Translations under genes and position numbers: made by a program
Shown: positions 1-9,564 of the stretch, in pieces
How positions within the stretch are numbered: position 1 is the first letter of the stretch
How the letters are laid out: the number at the start of each line of letters is the position of its first letter
The notes under the pieces: model-generated
Told to the model about the DNA's origin: nothing
Database searches by the model: none
What the model saw: only the letters and a program-made list of their open reading frames with translations
Assembly (NCBI RefSeq): GCF_007655135.1
Contig: NC_045127.1
Location: forward strand, 15,447,001 to 15,511,000
Source: Punica granatum
Lineage: Eukaryota; Streptophyta; Magnoliopsida; Myrtales; Lythraceae
Direction: 5' to 3'
DNA length: 64,000 nucleotides

Positions 1-1485
1 AGAGCGATGATTACGATACAAAGTCGCAAGCTAATGATTTCACTTCTCGCTTTCGATTTGCTCAATCGATTCCAAAGCGACAGAATGGATCACCTGACAG
101 TAAAAGATCGTAACTGGTCACTGAAATTCCGGTCGACGCATTACCTGGATGGCTCGATTAAGATGCCTCTACAAGGTCGATCAGTATCCAACACCACCGG
201 CCGTTGACCACAAAAAGAAGACCGACGGTTAGTTCCGGCGAACTTTCCGGCAACGAATTTTACAAGTTCACGGGCGAAATGTGAAGAACAATCAATGCTC
301 TCTCTTCTTCTCTTCTTTGCGTGCGTTTAATGTATTGCTAGAACTCGTTCCATCGCTTTCCTTTTTTGTGCGACTGGGCCGGGCCGGCCACGACCTAGGC
401 TAATTTATTTATATAATATATTTTTTCCCTCATAATAAGATGAAACGAAGATGGGTGGTGCGAAGCATGGCAATCGGGAAGGCGAGGTCCTTGGAACTGT
501 AATAAGAATATAAACTTTTCAATTTATGAGGCGAATAGTACTAATTTTATAAAAATTTGAAAAACGATATACAAATTTCTTTAAAACATCGAAATTTTAA
601 GGGAGGCAATCGTCACCCTCGTTCCATTCAAGATGGCAATATCTATCTAAGCCAATGGAAATACTCCAACCTTGAACCGTGGTGGGCGTCAAGGAGCCAT
701 CCGGGAGGTGTTTTAGCGCTGGTGCACGATATAATTGTCAGCGTCACATACATTGATTACGTTTCCTATTGAAAAATACTCCCTGTGGTGCAAAATGGCT
801 GATTGATAGCTGAATTCAAATTTTTTCTATTCCAGTTAGTTAAACTCATTCGACTTATCATGCAGTGTGATGTAGTTAGTAAACTGTGCTAGTAATGAGC
901 ATATTTTAATTGCCCTATCGGAATTTGCAACTCACTAAAACACTATTTTGATAAGTTCTTTTTTTTTCCCTTTGTTTTTGATAAGTCAATGCAACAATAG
1001 GTGATTGGGACTAATTGACGCTCTAATGAGAATTAGTCTCATTCAATAAGTAAAAAGTTTTTTTTTCAATTCAACCCAATCAGTTAATCGCAAAAATAAC
1101 CAACTTCCTCAAACTTTTTTTGGAAATTTCATCCATGGTAAGGGGATAGATTTCAATTGAAATCTTGCCAATTCCTTGGAGAAAGGAGGATTTTATTTGA
1201 TTTTGTTCTTTTTAAGAAGGATGAAATCTCTATCACCGGAAAAAAATAAAAGGAAAAAAGAAAAAGAAGGATGGTCTCACACTTTGGAAGGAAATTTGGA
1301 GGCATAAAAGGGAATTTAATAAATACCATTCTCATTCTGTTCACGCACTTGTCCCTTAAATTGTAAAAAAATTAGTATGGAATTTAGAAAATTCCTCTTT
1401 TATCTGTTTTGTCACCTCCAAATTTTCATTCAAGTGTAAGATTCATCCTTCCTTAAAGATAATTCAATAAAGTCCATACTCATCA
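1..1485. other. Gene-free AT-rich stretch
   Basis: I see no supported gene here. The first 250 bases are less AT-rich and hold a 66-codon open frame (7-207, +) with no family resemblance. A pyrimidine-rich patch near 297-325 could belong to a promoter or 5' leader of a gene outside the window. The rest is AT-rich with short chance frames. Confidence 0.5.
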
Positions 1486-2130
1486 ATTATAATATATAAA
1501 AAAAGTTAAGACACACAACGTGACGGCATCATATAAGTTAAATCGTAAAACCTCCAGCTCCACATAAATAGATCTTTTATTTTTAGTTAATTGAATTGTT
1601 ACTATATTTTATTAGTACTATATTTAACAAACTTTCATATATTTGTCCATATCCATATTAACTATACATATTTATGTATAATTATTGAGTCTTCTTGAAA
1701 AACAAAAGTTTTTTTCGATAATTTACAAAGACTCCTTGAGATAGGAGAGATTCTTTTCAAGTTCAATACACTAAATATTCCATAAATAGATGACATGAAA
1801 GTTCATTTTGTGCGTAATCTTTCTATTCGTTATAATTTACATACTCTTTTAAGTCATAGAAGATATCTCCCGACACATATTACAAGTTAAATTTTTCTCT
1901 TCAATATATATATACAATATGTCATTCGCAATTTTTATAAGATTAGAGTAAGTATTTGTTTATTGTCGTAAATTTAGTTCCTTTAATCTCATTCATAATT
2001 TATATAGATATATATACATAAGTATATTTTTTCTACTCATATTTATTAGTGGCACATATGATGATTAATTTAAATTCTGTTATACAAATATTGATAAAAT
2101 ATTACCGTGCAACTCGTGGGTATCAACTAG
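1486..2130 (+). mobile_element. Short non-autonomous Helitron (candidate)
   Basis: The 3' end has the Helitron pattern: a GTGCAACTCGTGGG stem-like motif, about ten bases, then CTAG followed by T at 2127-2131. The 5' end is less certain. TC followed by an AT-rich ATATATAAAA motif near 1486 fits the usual plant Helitron start and is preceded by A, as expected for insertion between A and T. There is no coding capacity, so it would depend on an autonomous element for Rep/helicase. Confidence 0.42.
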
Positions 2131-2476
2131 TTTTGATCAATTTTGAGCGTCAAAACTTAATTATTATTATTATTTTATTATAAAAATTACATTAATGTTA
2201 ACTATTTTATGATAATCTGATTTAACTGAAAATTGTGATACGATAAAATCCAACCGACAGGATTTTGTTCGACATATCAATGGTGGGGATGAAGTGTGTT
2301 ACCATAATACATTTTTTATCAATATTAGAATTTTCAAGAGAATAAGAACAAATATTACAACCACTAATTTTATGAAATTTTTTTAATAGATTAAAATTAA
2401 ATATTTGAAAGGCAGATGTCACAAAACATTATTTTAAAAGAAAATGTGTAATCCCTCTTCTAAAAATTTTGTTAAG

Positions 2477-2610
2477 TTAATTGATGGGCTCGCGAGCTAT
2501 AGGCCCCAAAGGCCCGGTTAGAAAGAGAGCCCACAGAAACTACTAAAAGGCCCAACAACGAATTTGGTGGGAACAGTTTAGGGCCTATGGCTCGCGAGCC
2601 CATCATTAAT
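2477..2610. mobile_element. 124-bp foldback element with TTAAT duplication
   Basis: Inverted arms of 25 bp (2482-2506 and 2581-2605) match at 24 positions. Both begin TGATGGGCTCGCGAGC and are much more GC-rich than the surrounding DNA. Each outer end is followed by TTAAT (2477-2481, 2606-2610), which looks like a target site duplication. The related repeat near 6640-6665 reads straight through this point with a single TTAAT, so it is an empty site. The transposon superfamily is not clear: 5 bp does not fit the common plant MITE classes, though a TTA or TAA duplication is also compatible. Confidence 0.7.
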
Positions 2611-2674
2611 CTACAAGTATAATTAACAAATAAATGTTTGATTGCATGTTAATATAGTCCCTATCAATAGAAAA

Positions 2675-2707
<33 letters not shown>

Positions 2708-2800
2708 GATTAGAGAAAATTACCACGGTCTCTAATTTTATGAAATTCTAGTAATAAAAAAAATATATTTCAATTTTCGACATCATAAGTATTTATGTTA
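2606..2800. repeat. AT-rich repeat, copy related to 6598-6770
   Basis: Shared pieces include GTTTGATTGCATGT, ACAAGTATA, and a block running from ATTACCACG through CTAATT to ATGAAA. A third diverged copy of the last block is near 2345-2395. The element type is unknown. It is useful because it supplies the empty site for the foldback at 2482-2605. Confidence 0.55.
2677..2705. repeat. (TA)n microsatellite
   Basis: A run of alternating T and A of about 29 bases. It sits inside an AT-rich repeat related to 6600-6800. Confidence 0.9.
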
Positions 2801-3239
2801 AAAAAAATATGTACATAAATTTGTGTAAGCAATTTCCATATTGAATATTAATCGTAGATTTGCTTCATATTGCTCATTAAGTAAATATGCAGTGCATAAA
2901 CAATTAAAATTGTTAGTAGTAAGATAATTATAGGGTTGCTCAAAATAATCAAATAGTATCGACGATTATAGAGTCGTTCAAAATAATCAGACAACATTGT
3001 AAATTTTATTGTTCTTAAGAAGAAAATTGTTTTTCAAGAATCTAAAAAATATTTATATAAGATAAGATATAAAAGTGTGAAAACAAATCCCTTCAACACA
3101 AATGATAAAAACACTAAAAAATATAATTAAGCAATCACATAGAATTTTCAAAAAAAAATTAAAAAATCACTAATTTGGTAAGTTTATGGTCATTTGCCAA
3201 GCCAGCTGAAGTTTTTATCAAATATAAAATAAAGCTATC

Positions 3240-3425
3240 AACATGGATTTGTTCAAACGGTTTGGCGTTTGTTCCGCTTGAGTAAGGTCTCGGGTTCAAG
3301 TTATTGGGAATGTATAAAATCTACGTTGGGAGAGTTTTACCCCTTATTGGGCTGATCCGACTTGATTGGATTAGTCGGGGCCCAATTAGGTTTCTAAATA
3401 TCAAGATTTACACGCAAAAAAATAT
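3240..3425 (+). mobile_element. SINE-like retroposon, family 2
   Basis: A Pol III B-box-like GGTCTCGGGTTCAAG lies near 3285-3300. It is followed by a body with GGGAGAGTTTTACCC and an A-rich end near 3415. The same body (GGAGAGTTTTACCC, then a GATT.GGTT-like block, then a trinucleotide/A-rich tail) recurs at 8036-8215. This is a tRNA-derived SINE layout with no coding capacity. The ends are approximate. Confidence 0.5.
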
Positions 3426-4719
3426 AAAATAAAACTTTGGAAATAATGATGTCATAAACACAGTTTAAAAAATGAGCGAAAATTTTTTATTATGAAATAT
3501 CCTTGAAAAATCATTCTTAAAAATTACATAAATATATTATGCATATAAAATAATAAGATTAGTTGTAAAAAATATTATTGGACTACTTTATTCTAATCTT
3601 ATTGAAGACTATTAATTTCTTAAAGTTTTAATTTAATAATATTTTTTTTCAATGAGTAAATTAGTCTTACAATATGTGAATTATTACAATACGAAATGAT
3701 AATCTACATATGGAAACCGAATATGCAATAATAGATATATGATTAAACCCGTGCAACATTCTGAGTGTGATATTGGTATTATTCTATTACATGATAAATA
3801 TAAAATATAAGAAGGGAGCCAAAAATGAGAAGGGTATTAAATTCAGGGTTTGGTAAAAAAAAATGCAGACTATATATGGACACACTATCAGTGGCTAACG
3901 TTCCCGCATGCATGCCATAGGATTGATGTGGTGTTGGTCCTTTAAATAGACAATGAGACGATGTGCTATGTAATTTCAAATACATTTGCAGTGGAAGGAA
4001 ACCCTAGTATTCCATTGACGTGTTTCTTTGTGAGCGTACATAGTTTCCATTTCAACTTGATCTTCTTAGAATGCATTTCTTGTGGAGGCTGCCTTATCTT
4101 TAGAGGAATCCAAATCATCTCATACTTCAGCGGTAATCCACATAATTATATATCATAATCTATTGGCTTTTCATCTTTTTTCTTCTTCTTGATAGTTCGC
4201 AAGTTTTAATTTTTACTCCAACATTCTTAATCACCATGTTAGTTCCTCTCAATCTAGTGCAAGCGTAACGTTCTAGATAATGTAAAGAAAAAATGTCATT
4301 GCTTTGCTTGTTCTTATGCTTATTTCTATTTTACAAGCTTTAGAATCCTAATTATCGGAAACTTCAATTGCTTAGAATTACATATTTCATGAAAAGTAAA
4401 TGATAATTTGACACATATAGCTCGATCGTGTTTCTTGGTGGCTATGATGGTGAGAAACTTGTGATTAATGGTTAGCCATCTAAGGAGATTCTTTCAAATG
4501 CATCAATGTCGGGCAATATTTGAAACTTTTTCCTGTTTGTTTTGCTAATACTCTTCCCTTTTAGGGTTTGTTAATTGACATTAGCCCATCTTCTGTCGAA
4601 CATAGCCTCTTTATCTCAATGAAGGAATTTAGAGGAATGACCTAGATGAATTTAACGAAAGTAAGATTACTACCCACGGAAGCAGCCTAAACATATATGG
4701 CTAAAATTTGTCTAACCTT
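3426..4719. other. AT-rich intergenic stretch
   Basis: No supported gene. A CCCGTGCAACATT motif near 3748 resembles a decayed Helitron hairpin but has no CTRR end after it. A 65-codon frame at 3961-4158 (+) is hydrophobic and cysteine-bearing but matches no family I know. Confidence 0.45.
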
Positions 4720-4875
4720 GAGAAAGAATGTAGTAGTGGTACACGTCATCGCCTAATAATTAAAATGTTCCGGGTTTGATTCTCTTTGCGATACTATCCA
4801 TACTCCTTTATAATCTATTAAGAATTTCATTCCATTGTAATAGACCTACGAGCCTTCCTTGTAACCGAAAAATAT
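4720..4875 (+). mobile_element. SINE, family 1
   Basis: It starts AGAAAGAATGTAGTAGTGG, has a B-box-like TTCCGGGTTTGATTC near 4765-4785, and ends TTGTAACCGAAAAA. The same start, boxes and 3' end occur in the SINE nested in the Mutator-like element at 29986-30147. Two copies sharing both ends make the family call fairly safe. It is tRNA-derived, transcribed by Pol III if active, and mobilised by LINE proteins. No clear target duplication is visible around this copy. Confidence 0.6.
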
Positions 4876-5302
4876 AAGTGATATAGCTTGACATTTTATT
4901 TTATTTTTAAATGGTGGCTCGCATCTTAGCTAAAGAAATGACTGTGTATTGGCTGAATCCTCACTTGCAGTGTGAGGTGAAATTCATTAGAATAAATAGT
5001 GGTGTACAGAGTTCTAAATATGTGAACTAGTTCTAAGTATGGAAACTATCTATACATGACTAAAATACATTATCTGTACATGATAAGCAATAATGACAAA
5101 TATTCGTGCTAATCTTCACTATTATTAACTATATTCTTTACCACAAATATGTGTATGGCTTTGTATTGCTTGCTATATATTAATGAATATATTAAGCCGA
5201 TGCTCAAAAACATATATATTATCATCATGGATGGTCTTTTGGTTTTCTCATTTGCTAATGCAACTTGTCACTGACATTTCAATGTATATCATAATAGAGA
5301 TC

Positions 5303-6108
5303 ATGGAAACAATAAAGGAGAAGTCTCTCTGGGCAAAGGAAATGGCAGAATATAAGATAATGAAAATGGACTTAAATAGGGCAACAACATTTGCCACAAT
5401 GGCTAAGAACCTATGCCCCGATCTGGAGGGACTTCCTCAGTTGTTTGCAGCAATCAACATTCATGTTGCTTCTCAAAGGAAGATCAATGATGAAATTGAT
5501 GGGTATGGTGTATTGGGCGTTTACCCGAAGGTCGATGATGTGACCTTGAGAAGAACTTATAAGAGGCTTGCACTTCTTGTTCAATCAAACAAGAACCGAG
5601 CTGTGTATGTTGATGGTTGTGTGTTGATGGGTGTATGTTGATGGGGCCTGCAAGATCCTGTCTGAAGCATGAAGTCATTTATCCTATTTGCTCAATTGAA
5701 TCGCCTATGACCAAAGGTGAAATGCCAAATTCTCTACAACGATCTCTCAAACAAATGGTCCGGTGCTTCCTGTGACCAGCAGGCCAACCTTGGCCGCCAC
5801 CCTACTAAGATTCTAGTCCATGGAATTATAATATGGGTGGTTCGCATCAGCCAAATAGTGCACCAACTCCACCACCTCCATCATCGCCAACACCACCACA
5901 AACACCATCCCCGACTGCTACCGCCAAAGCCATCGCCATCACCACCACCACAAGCGCCATTGTCACCACCACAAGCGCCATCATCATCACCACCACCTCC
6001 ATCTTCACCCCTTCCTCAACCATCGTCACCGCCGCCTCAAGCAGCAGCGCCACCACCAGCTAGACTAGGTACCTTTTGGACTACATGTAGAGCCTGTATG
6101 AGAGCATA
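5303..6108 (+). pseudogene. DnaJ/DUF3444-type protein, decayed copy
   Basis: The frame from the ATG at 5303 opens METIKEK and matches the N-terminus of plant single-exon J-proteins. A helical lead segment is followed by a GLPQLFAAINIHVAS region, then the J-domain (YGVLGVYPKVDD, LRRTYKRLALL). The catalytic HPD signature is missing: the position reads VQSNKN where the family has HPDKN, so Hsp70 stimulation would be lost. The frame stops at 5641 in the middle of the J-domain. A proline/histidine-rich stretch (5830-6060) and a TFWTTCRACMRA motif (about 6070-6107) then follow in other frames. The latter resembles the FWT.C..C zinc-binding patch found after the J-domain in this family. Truncation, frameshifts and lack of introns suggest a dead copy, possibly a retrocopy, since intact relatives are often intronless as well. 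A working short J-like protein seems unlikely. Confidence 0.72.
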
Positions 6109-6109
6109 G

Positions 6110-7185
6110 GATTTTTTATTAGATTCTGGAACCACAGACTCCATTGTCTCCATTGCCAAGAAATATTTCTTGGTGTTGACATTCCACCTTTCATGAACTA
6201 GTACTTCTTATGTCTCTTTTGTAGTCACTGGAATTTCCTGAAGAGTTCGGACATTAACAAAGCACACCCACAACTAGATATGTGTTTGCCAGAATAAGAT
6301 TGATATATAACATTTCCCTAAGGTTGGACATGTATGTCTCTTATAATAAAGTTTCCACACAGTTGGACATGTTTTACCTTTATAATTGTCATTTTTATAT
6401 TGCGTGTCCATTTTTTAAATGCTCATCAACTTTAGATCCTCACCACGGGACTCCATAGCATATATGGTCATTTGTGAGACTTCGCGAATCTAAGTTAGCT
6501 AAATATCTTTTTGTCGGTTAAGGTCAGAGAGCTACTATTTATGTTGGCAAAGTTGTACTAGTCGAAAGACCATGTGCATTATACATGGACATATTTCCGA
6601 AAAATGTTTGATTGCATGTCACTCTTGTCAAATTTTTGTTAAGTTAATCCACAAGTATATGAGTAAAACAAATTACCACGACCACTAATTGTATGAAACT
6701 CTGGTAATATATAAAGATTAAAACTAAAAATTTACAATTTCAGCATCATAAGTTGCAATCCAACCAGTAAACTAGTCCTTTTATATAAAAATATATAAAT
6801 ACATATAATGGCAAGTGTTCAAAGAGGAGGGTTTATATATAGATCTGCTTAGCTAGATATTAGTACTCCAAGAAATAGTGTAAAACATCTTAAGTTTCAC
6901 GTGCTTGATCTTTACAAGGTAGGTAGTTCTACAATCATATAAAAATTCATAAATTAATACATGGATAGTACATCCACTTAACATGTTATGAGACTACAAG
7001 TTAATAAATTTCTAAGGTTGTATTTGGTTTCAAAGAATGTCTCCACTACACTTCAACCCTTCCATAATCGCTTATGAGTTATCTCATAACTCACATTAGT
7101 CCAAATCCTTATAAAAAGGAGGATTGCCTTTTCATTTCGTTTGATTTTGTACTTCTAGAAGAATAAATTATACTTTGAGAGCCAA
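6110..7185. other. AT-rich intergenic stretch with repeat copy
   Basis: No gene is seen. 6598-6770 is a copy of the repeat at 2606-2800 and contains the uninterrupted GTTAAGTTAATCCACAAG site (around 6645-6665) that dates the foldback insertion at 2482. A TTTGGTTTC motif near 7023 may be one end of a MITE, but no partner end is convincing. Confidence 0.5.
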
Positions 7186-7589
7186 ATCTATATATCTACA
7201 TATGTATATATAAAGTCGTATCCAATGTAATAAATAGGGTTAGAAATATAAATATTTATTGATATAGGGCTAGAAAGATAAATATCTATGCAATAAAAAT
7301 AATTAGAAAGGTAAATGTTTACTGATATAATGTTTGAAATGTCAATATCTAAATAATATTTACTTCCATATCTAATTTTGATTAAATTTAATTTTAAAAA
7401 ATAAATTAGAAAAGAAATTTTACTTGAATTAATTTATGTAGGCATTTTTATCCTCAATCTGAAAATTTTTATTTGTAAAATATTATTAAATTCCAAGTAT
7501 AGGTGAACTGTACAATCTCTGAAGGCAAAAAATCTAATAGATCTCTGTAGAAAAATTATCCTTGCAACGCACGGGTAAAACAAGGCTAG
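7186..7589 (+). mobile_element. Short non-autonomous Helitron
   Basis: The 3' end is TTGCAACGCACGGG followed by CTAG (7586-7589) and T, the common plant Helitron terminus. The 5' end is TCTATATATCTAC with AT-rich continuation at about 7186, preceded by A. Insertion between A and T fits the family, and there is no target duplication. About 404 bp, non-coding. Confidence 0.62.
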
Positions 7590-8035
7590 TTCACAAATAA
7601 AAGAAAATTTAATAAATTTAATTAGGAAAATAGTACAACGGGATGAAGCATATGTGTGCATGTCTGGATCAAAAGTATGACTTATTATGCAGGAGGAGAA
7701 CGATATGCTTGAACCATGACCCGTTCATAGGCCAGCTTAAAAACCATTCCTGTTTTGAAAACATTTCTGTTTTTGGGTGAAACACACGAGGGCGGAGTAC
7801 AGGGAAATAATTTAGATGTAAAGAGACAGGAGGAAAGGCATTTCATTCATGGGCTCTAAGTAAGAACTTGTCCTTTTGTCATCAAAGAGATTTTGCAAGC
7901 ATGTTTATGGTAAGTAAACTAATAGTTACTCAAAATTCAATAGCCGAATACCGTGCAAAGAATCCAGGTTGAACTATTTTAGTAAGGTCCCATAAATTTG
8001 ACAAAATGTGATGGAAGGAAAAAGATATTATGAGT

Positions 8036-8215
8036 TAGTTCAAGCAGTTCGACACTTATTTCTCTTAAGCAAGGTCTTAAGTTAGAGTCATGCGAAAGGA
8101 AAACAATTCATTTTTGGAGAGTTTTACCCTGTTTGTGAGCCGAACCAACTCAAACTGAATTGGTTGAGATCCGTTGGATTTCCAAATAATAGAGTACAGA
8201 ACCGAAAAAAAAAAC
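8036..8215 (+). mobile_element. SINE-like retroposon, family 2
   Basis: Second copy of the family seen at 3240-3425. It shares GGAGAGTTTTACCC and a TTGGTTGAGATCC-like block and ends GAACCGAAAAAAAAAA. The B-box region (AAGGTCTTAAGTTAGAGTC) is more diverged here, so it is probably an old, inactive copy. Confidence 0.5.
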
Positions 8216-8785
8216 ATTGAATAAGATCTTAATGGAAATATTCTTTTACAGTTAAGGAAATGAGAGGAATGAAACGTCAAACTTGTTTAGGGAAGACATT
8301 TGAAGGAAGGCAAGGGGATGGAATTATGCATTTTCACTTCCTTTCCCCTTTATTCAACAAATTGAATTTAATCATGATTAGAGGGCACTTCGACCTGTTT
8401 GTCAAAGTGCATTTTTGAGAATTAAAAAGCAGAGGTCACCAGCGACCTTATTCGAGGCTGGTGGTTACCGGTAAGGTCTCCACTGCTCGCCTCTTTCCTC
8501 GTTATGTTTTCAAAAAAAAAATTATAAGAGTTTGCTTTTTTATCCTAATTTTTTTATTCTTTTTCGATTTAAAAATTCAGCTAACGCCCACTTAGTGGGG
8601 CTTTCGTCTTCCCATTCACATGGCACCATTAAGTGTCATGTCAAATATTTTCATTAAAATTGATAGAAAATTGACATCGTACTATACGAGCAACAAAATT
8701 AAAAGTTGTGCATTTCTGTGATTTTTTACAGTGCTAGAATTATGATAATTGGTAAATGTTTGTGGCTTTTTGTATTATTAATCTA
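8216..8785. other. Intergenic stretch
   Basis: No gene is supported. An A-rich run near 8511 and AT-rich DNA lead into the next Helitron. Confidence 0.4.
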
Positions 8786-9388
8786 TCTATACAATAGATA
8801 AACTTGACTGCATTAAAGAAAGATGCCAATCACTTATTTTTATTTTATTAGTAAATAAATATACATAATTTTGAGGAAAATTAAGAATTATTTAATATTA
8901 TATTAAACTTTCTTTTGACAATCATCATTAGCCTTATATAAGTTAAATTAAGTAAATCTCTCAACCAAATGATTGTTATTTTATCTTAAATTATTCATAT
9001 TCAGAAAACTTAATATATGAAATATGAGGGAGTATAGGACAACACCGAATACATACTTTAGAATTTTATTGATTTTATGATTATCATTATTTCATTAACT
9101 AAATCTAGGAATTTTGAATTTTTTAGTATTATGATTTTCTTATTGATTAAATTGATAATTGGGGTTAAATGTCTATGATATATTTTACATGAATTACTTG
9201 TTTATGAGCTTTTGAATTACATTATTTAGTGTAAATTTGAAATTACCATATTAAAGTTCATAGAGTATAAAAAAAAATTTGTATATTAATATAAACAATA
9301 AACTGATGTCAATTATTATCTTTATATTTAACTTCTCATATCAAAATTTTCTTTACAAAATTTGTACAACGCACGGGTGCATAACTAA
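8786..9388 (+). mobile_element. Short non-autonomous Helitron
   Basis: The 3' end has TGTACAACGCACGGG, then CTAA (9385-9388, an allowed CTRR ending) followed by T. The 5' end TCTATACAATAGATAAAC at 8786, preceded by A, matches the plant Helitron start. About 603 bp, AT-rich, no coding capacity. It ends 176 bp before the start codon of the methyltransferase gene, so it supplies much of that gene's upstream region. Confidence 0.6.
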
Positions 9389-9564
9389 TTTATTTTTATT
9401 GTATTCGAAATATTAATAACTAACATCCCCGAGACGGAACCAAACGCGCCCTTAGTAGTTTTGACCGCTCTATCCGTTACAGATAATACGGCAGCTGCTT
9501 CGTTCTCCTTCTCCTTCACTTCATCTGCTTCTTTCACTCGGAGGACGGAGAGAGGAGAGAATCA

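Noticed and set aside
5833..6063. Open frames of Thr/Pro/His repeats on both strands
   Set aside because: They come from a CAC/ACC-rich linker of the J-protein pseudogene read in three frames. None has a domain.
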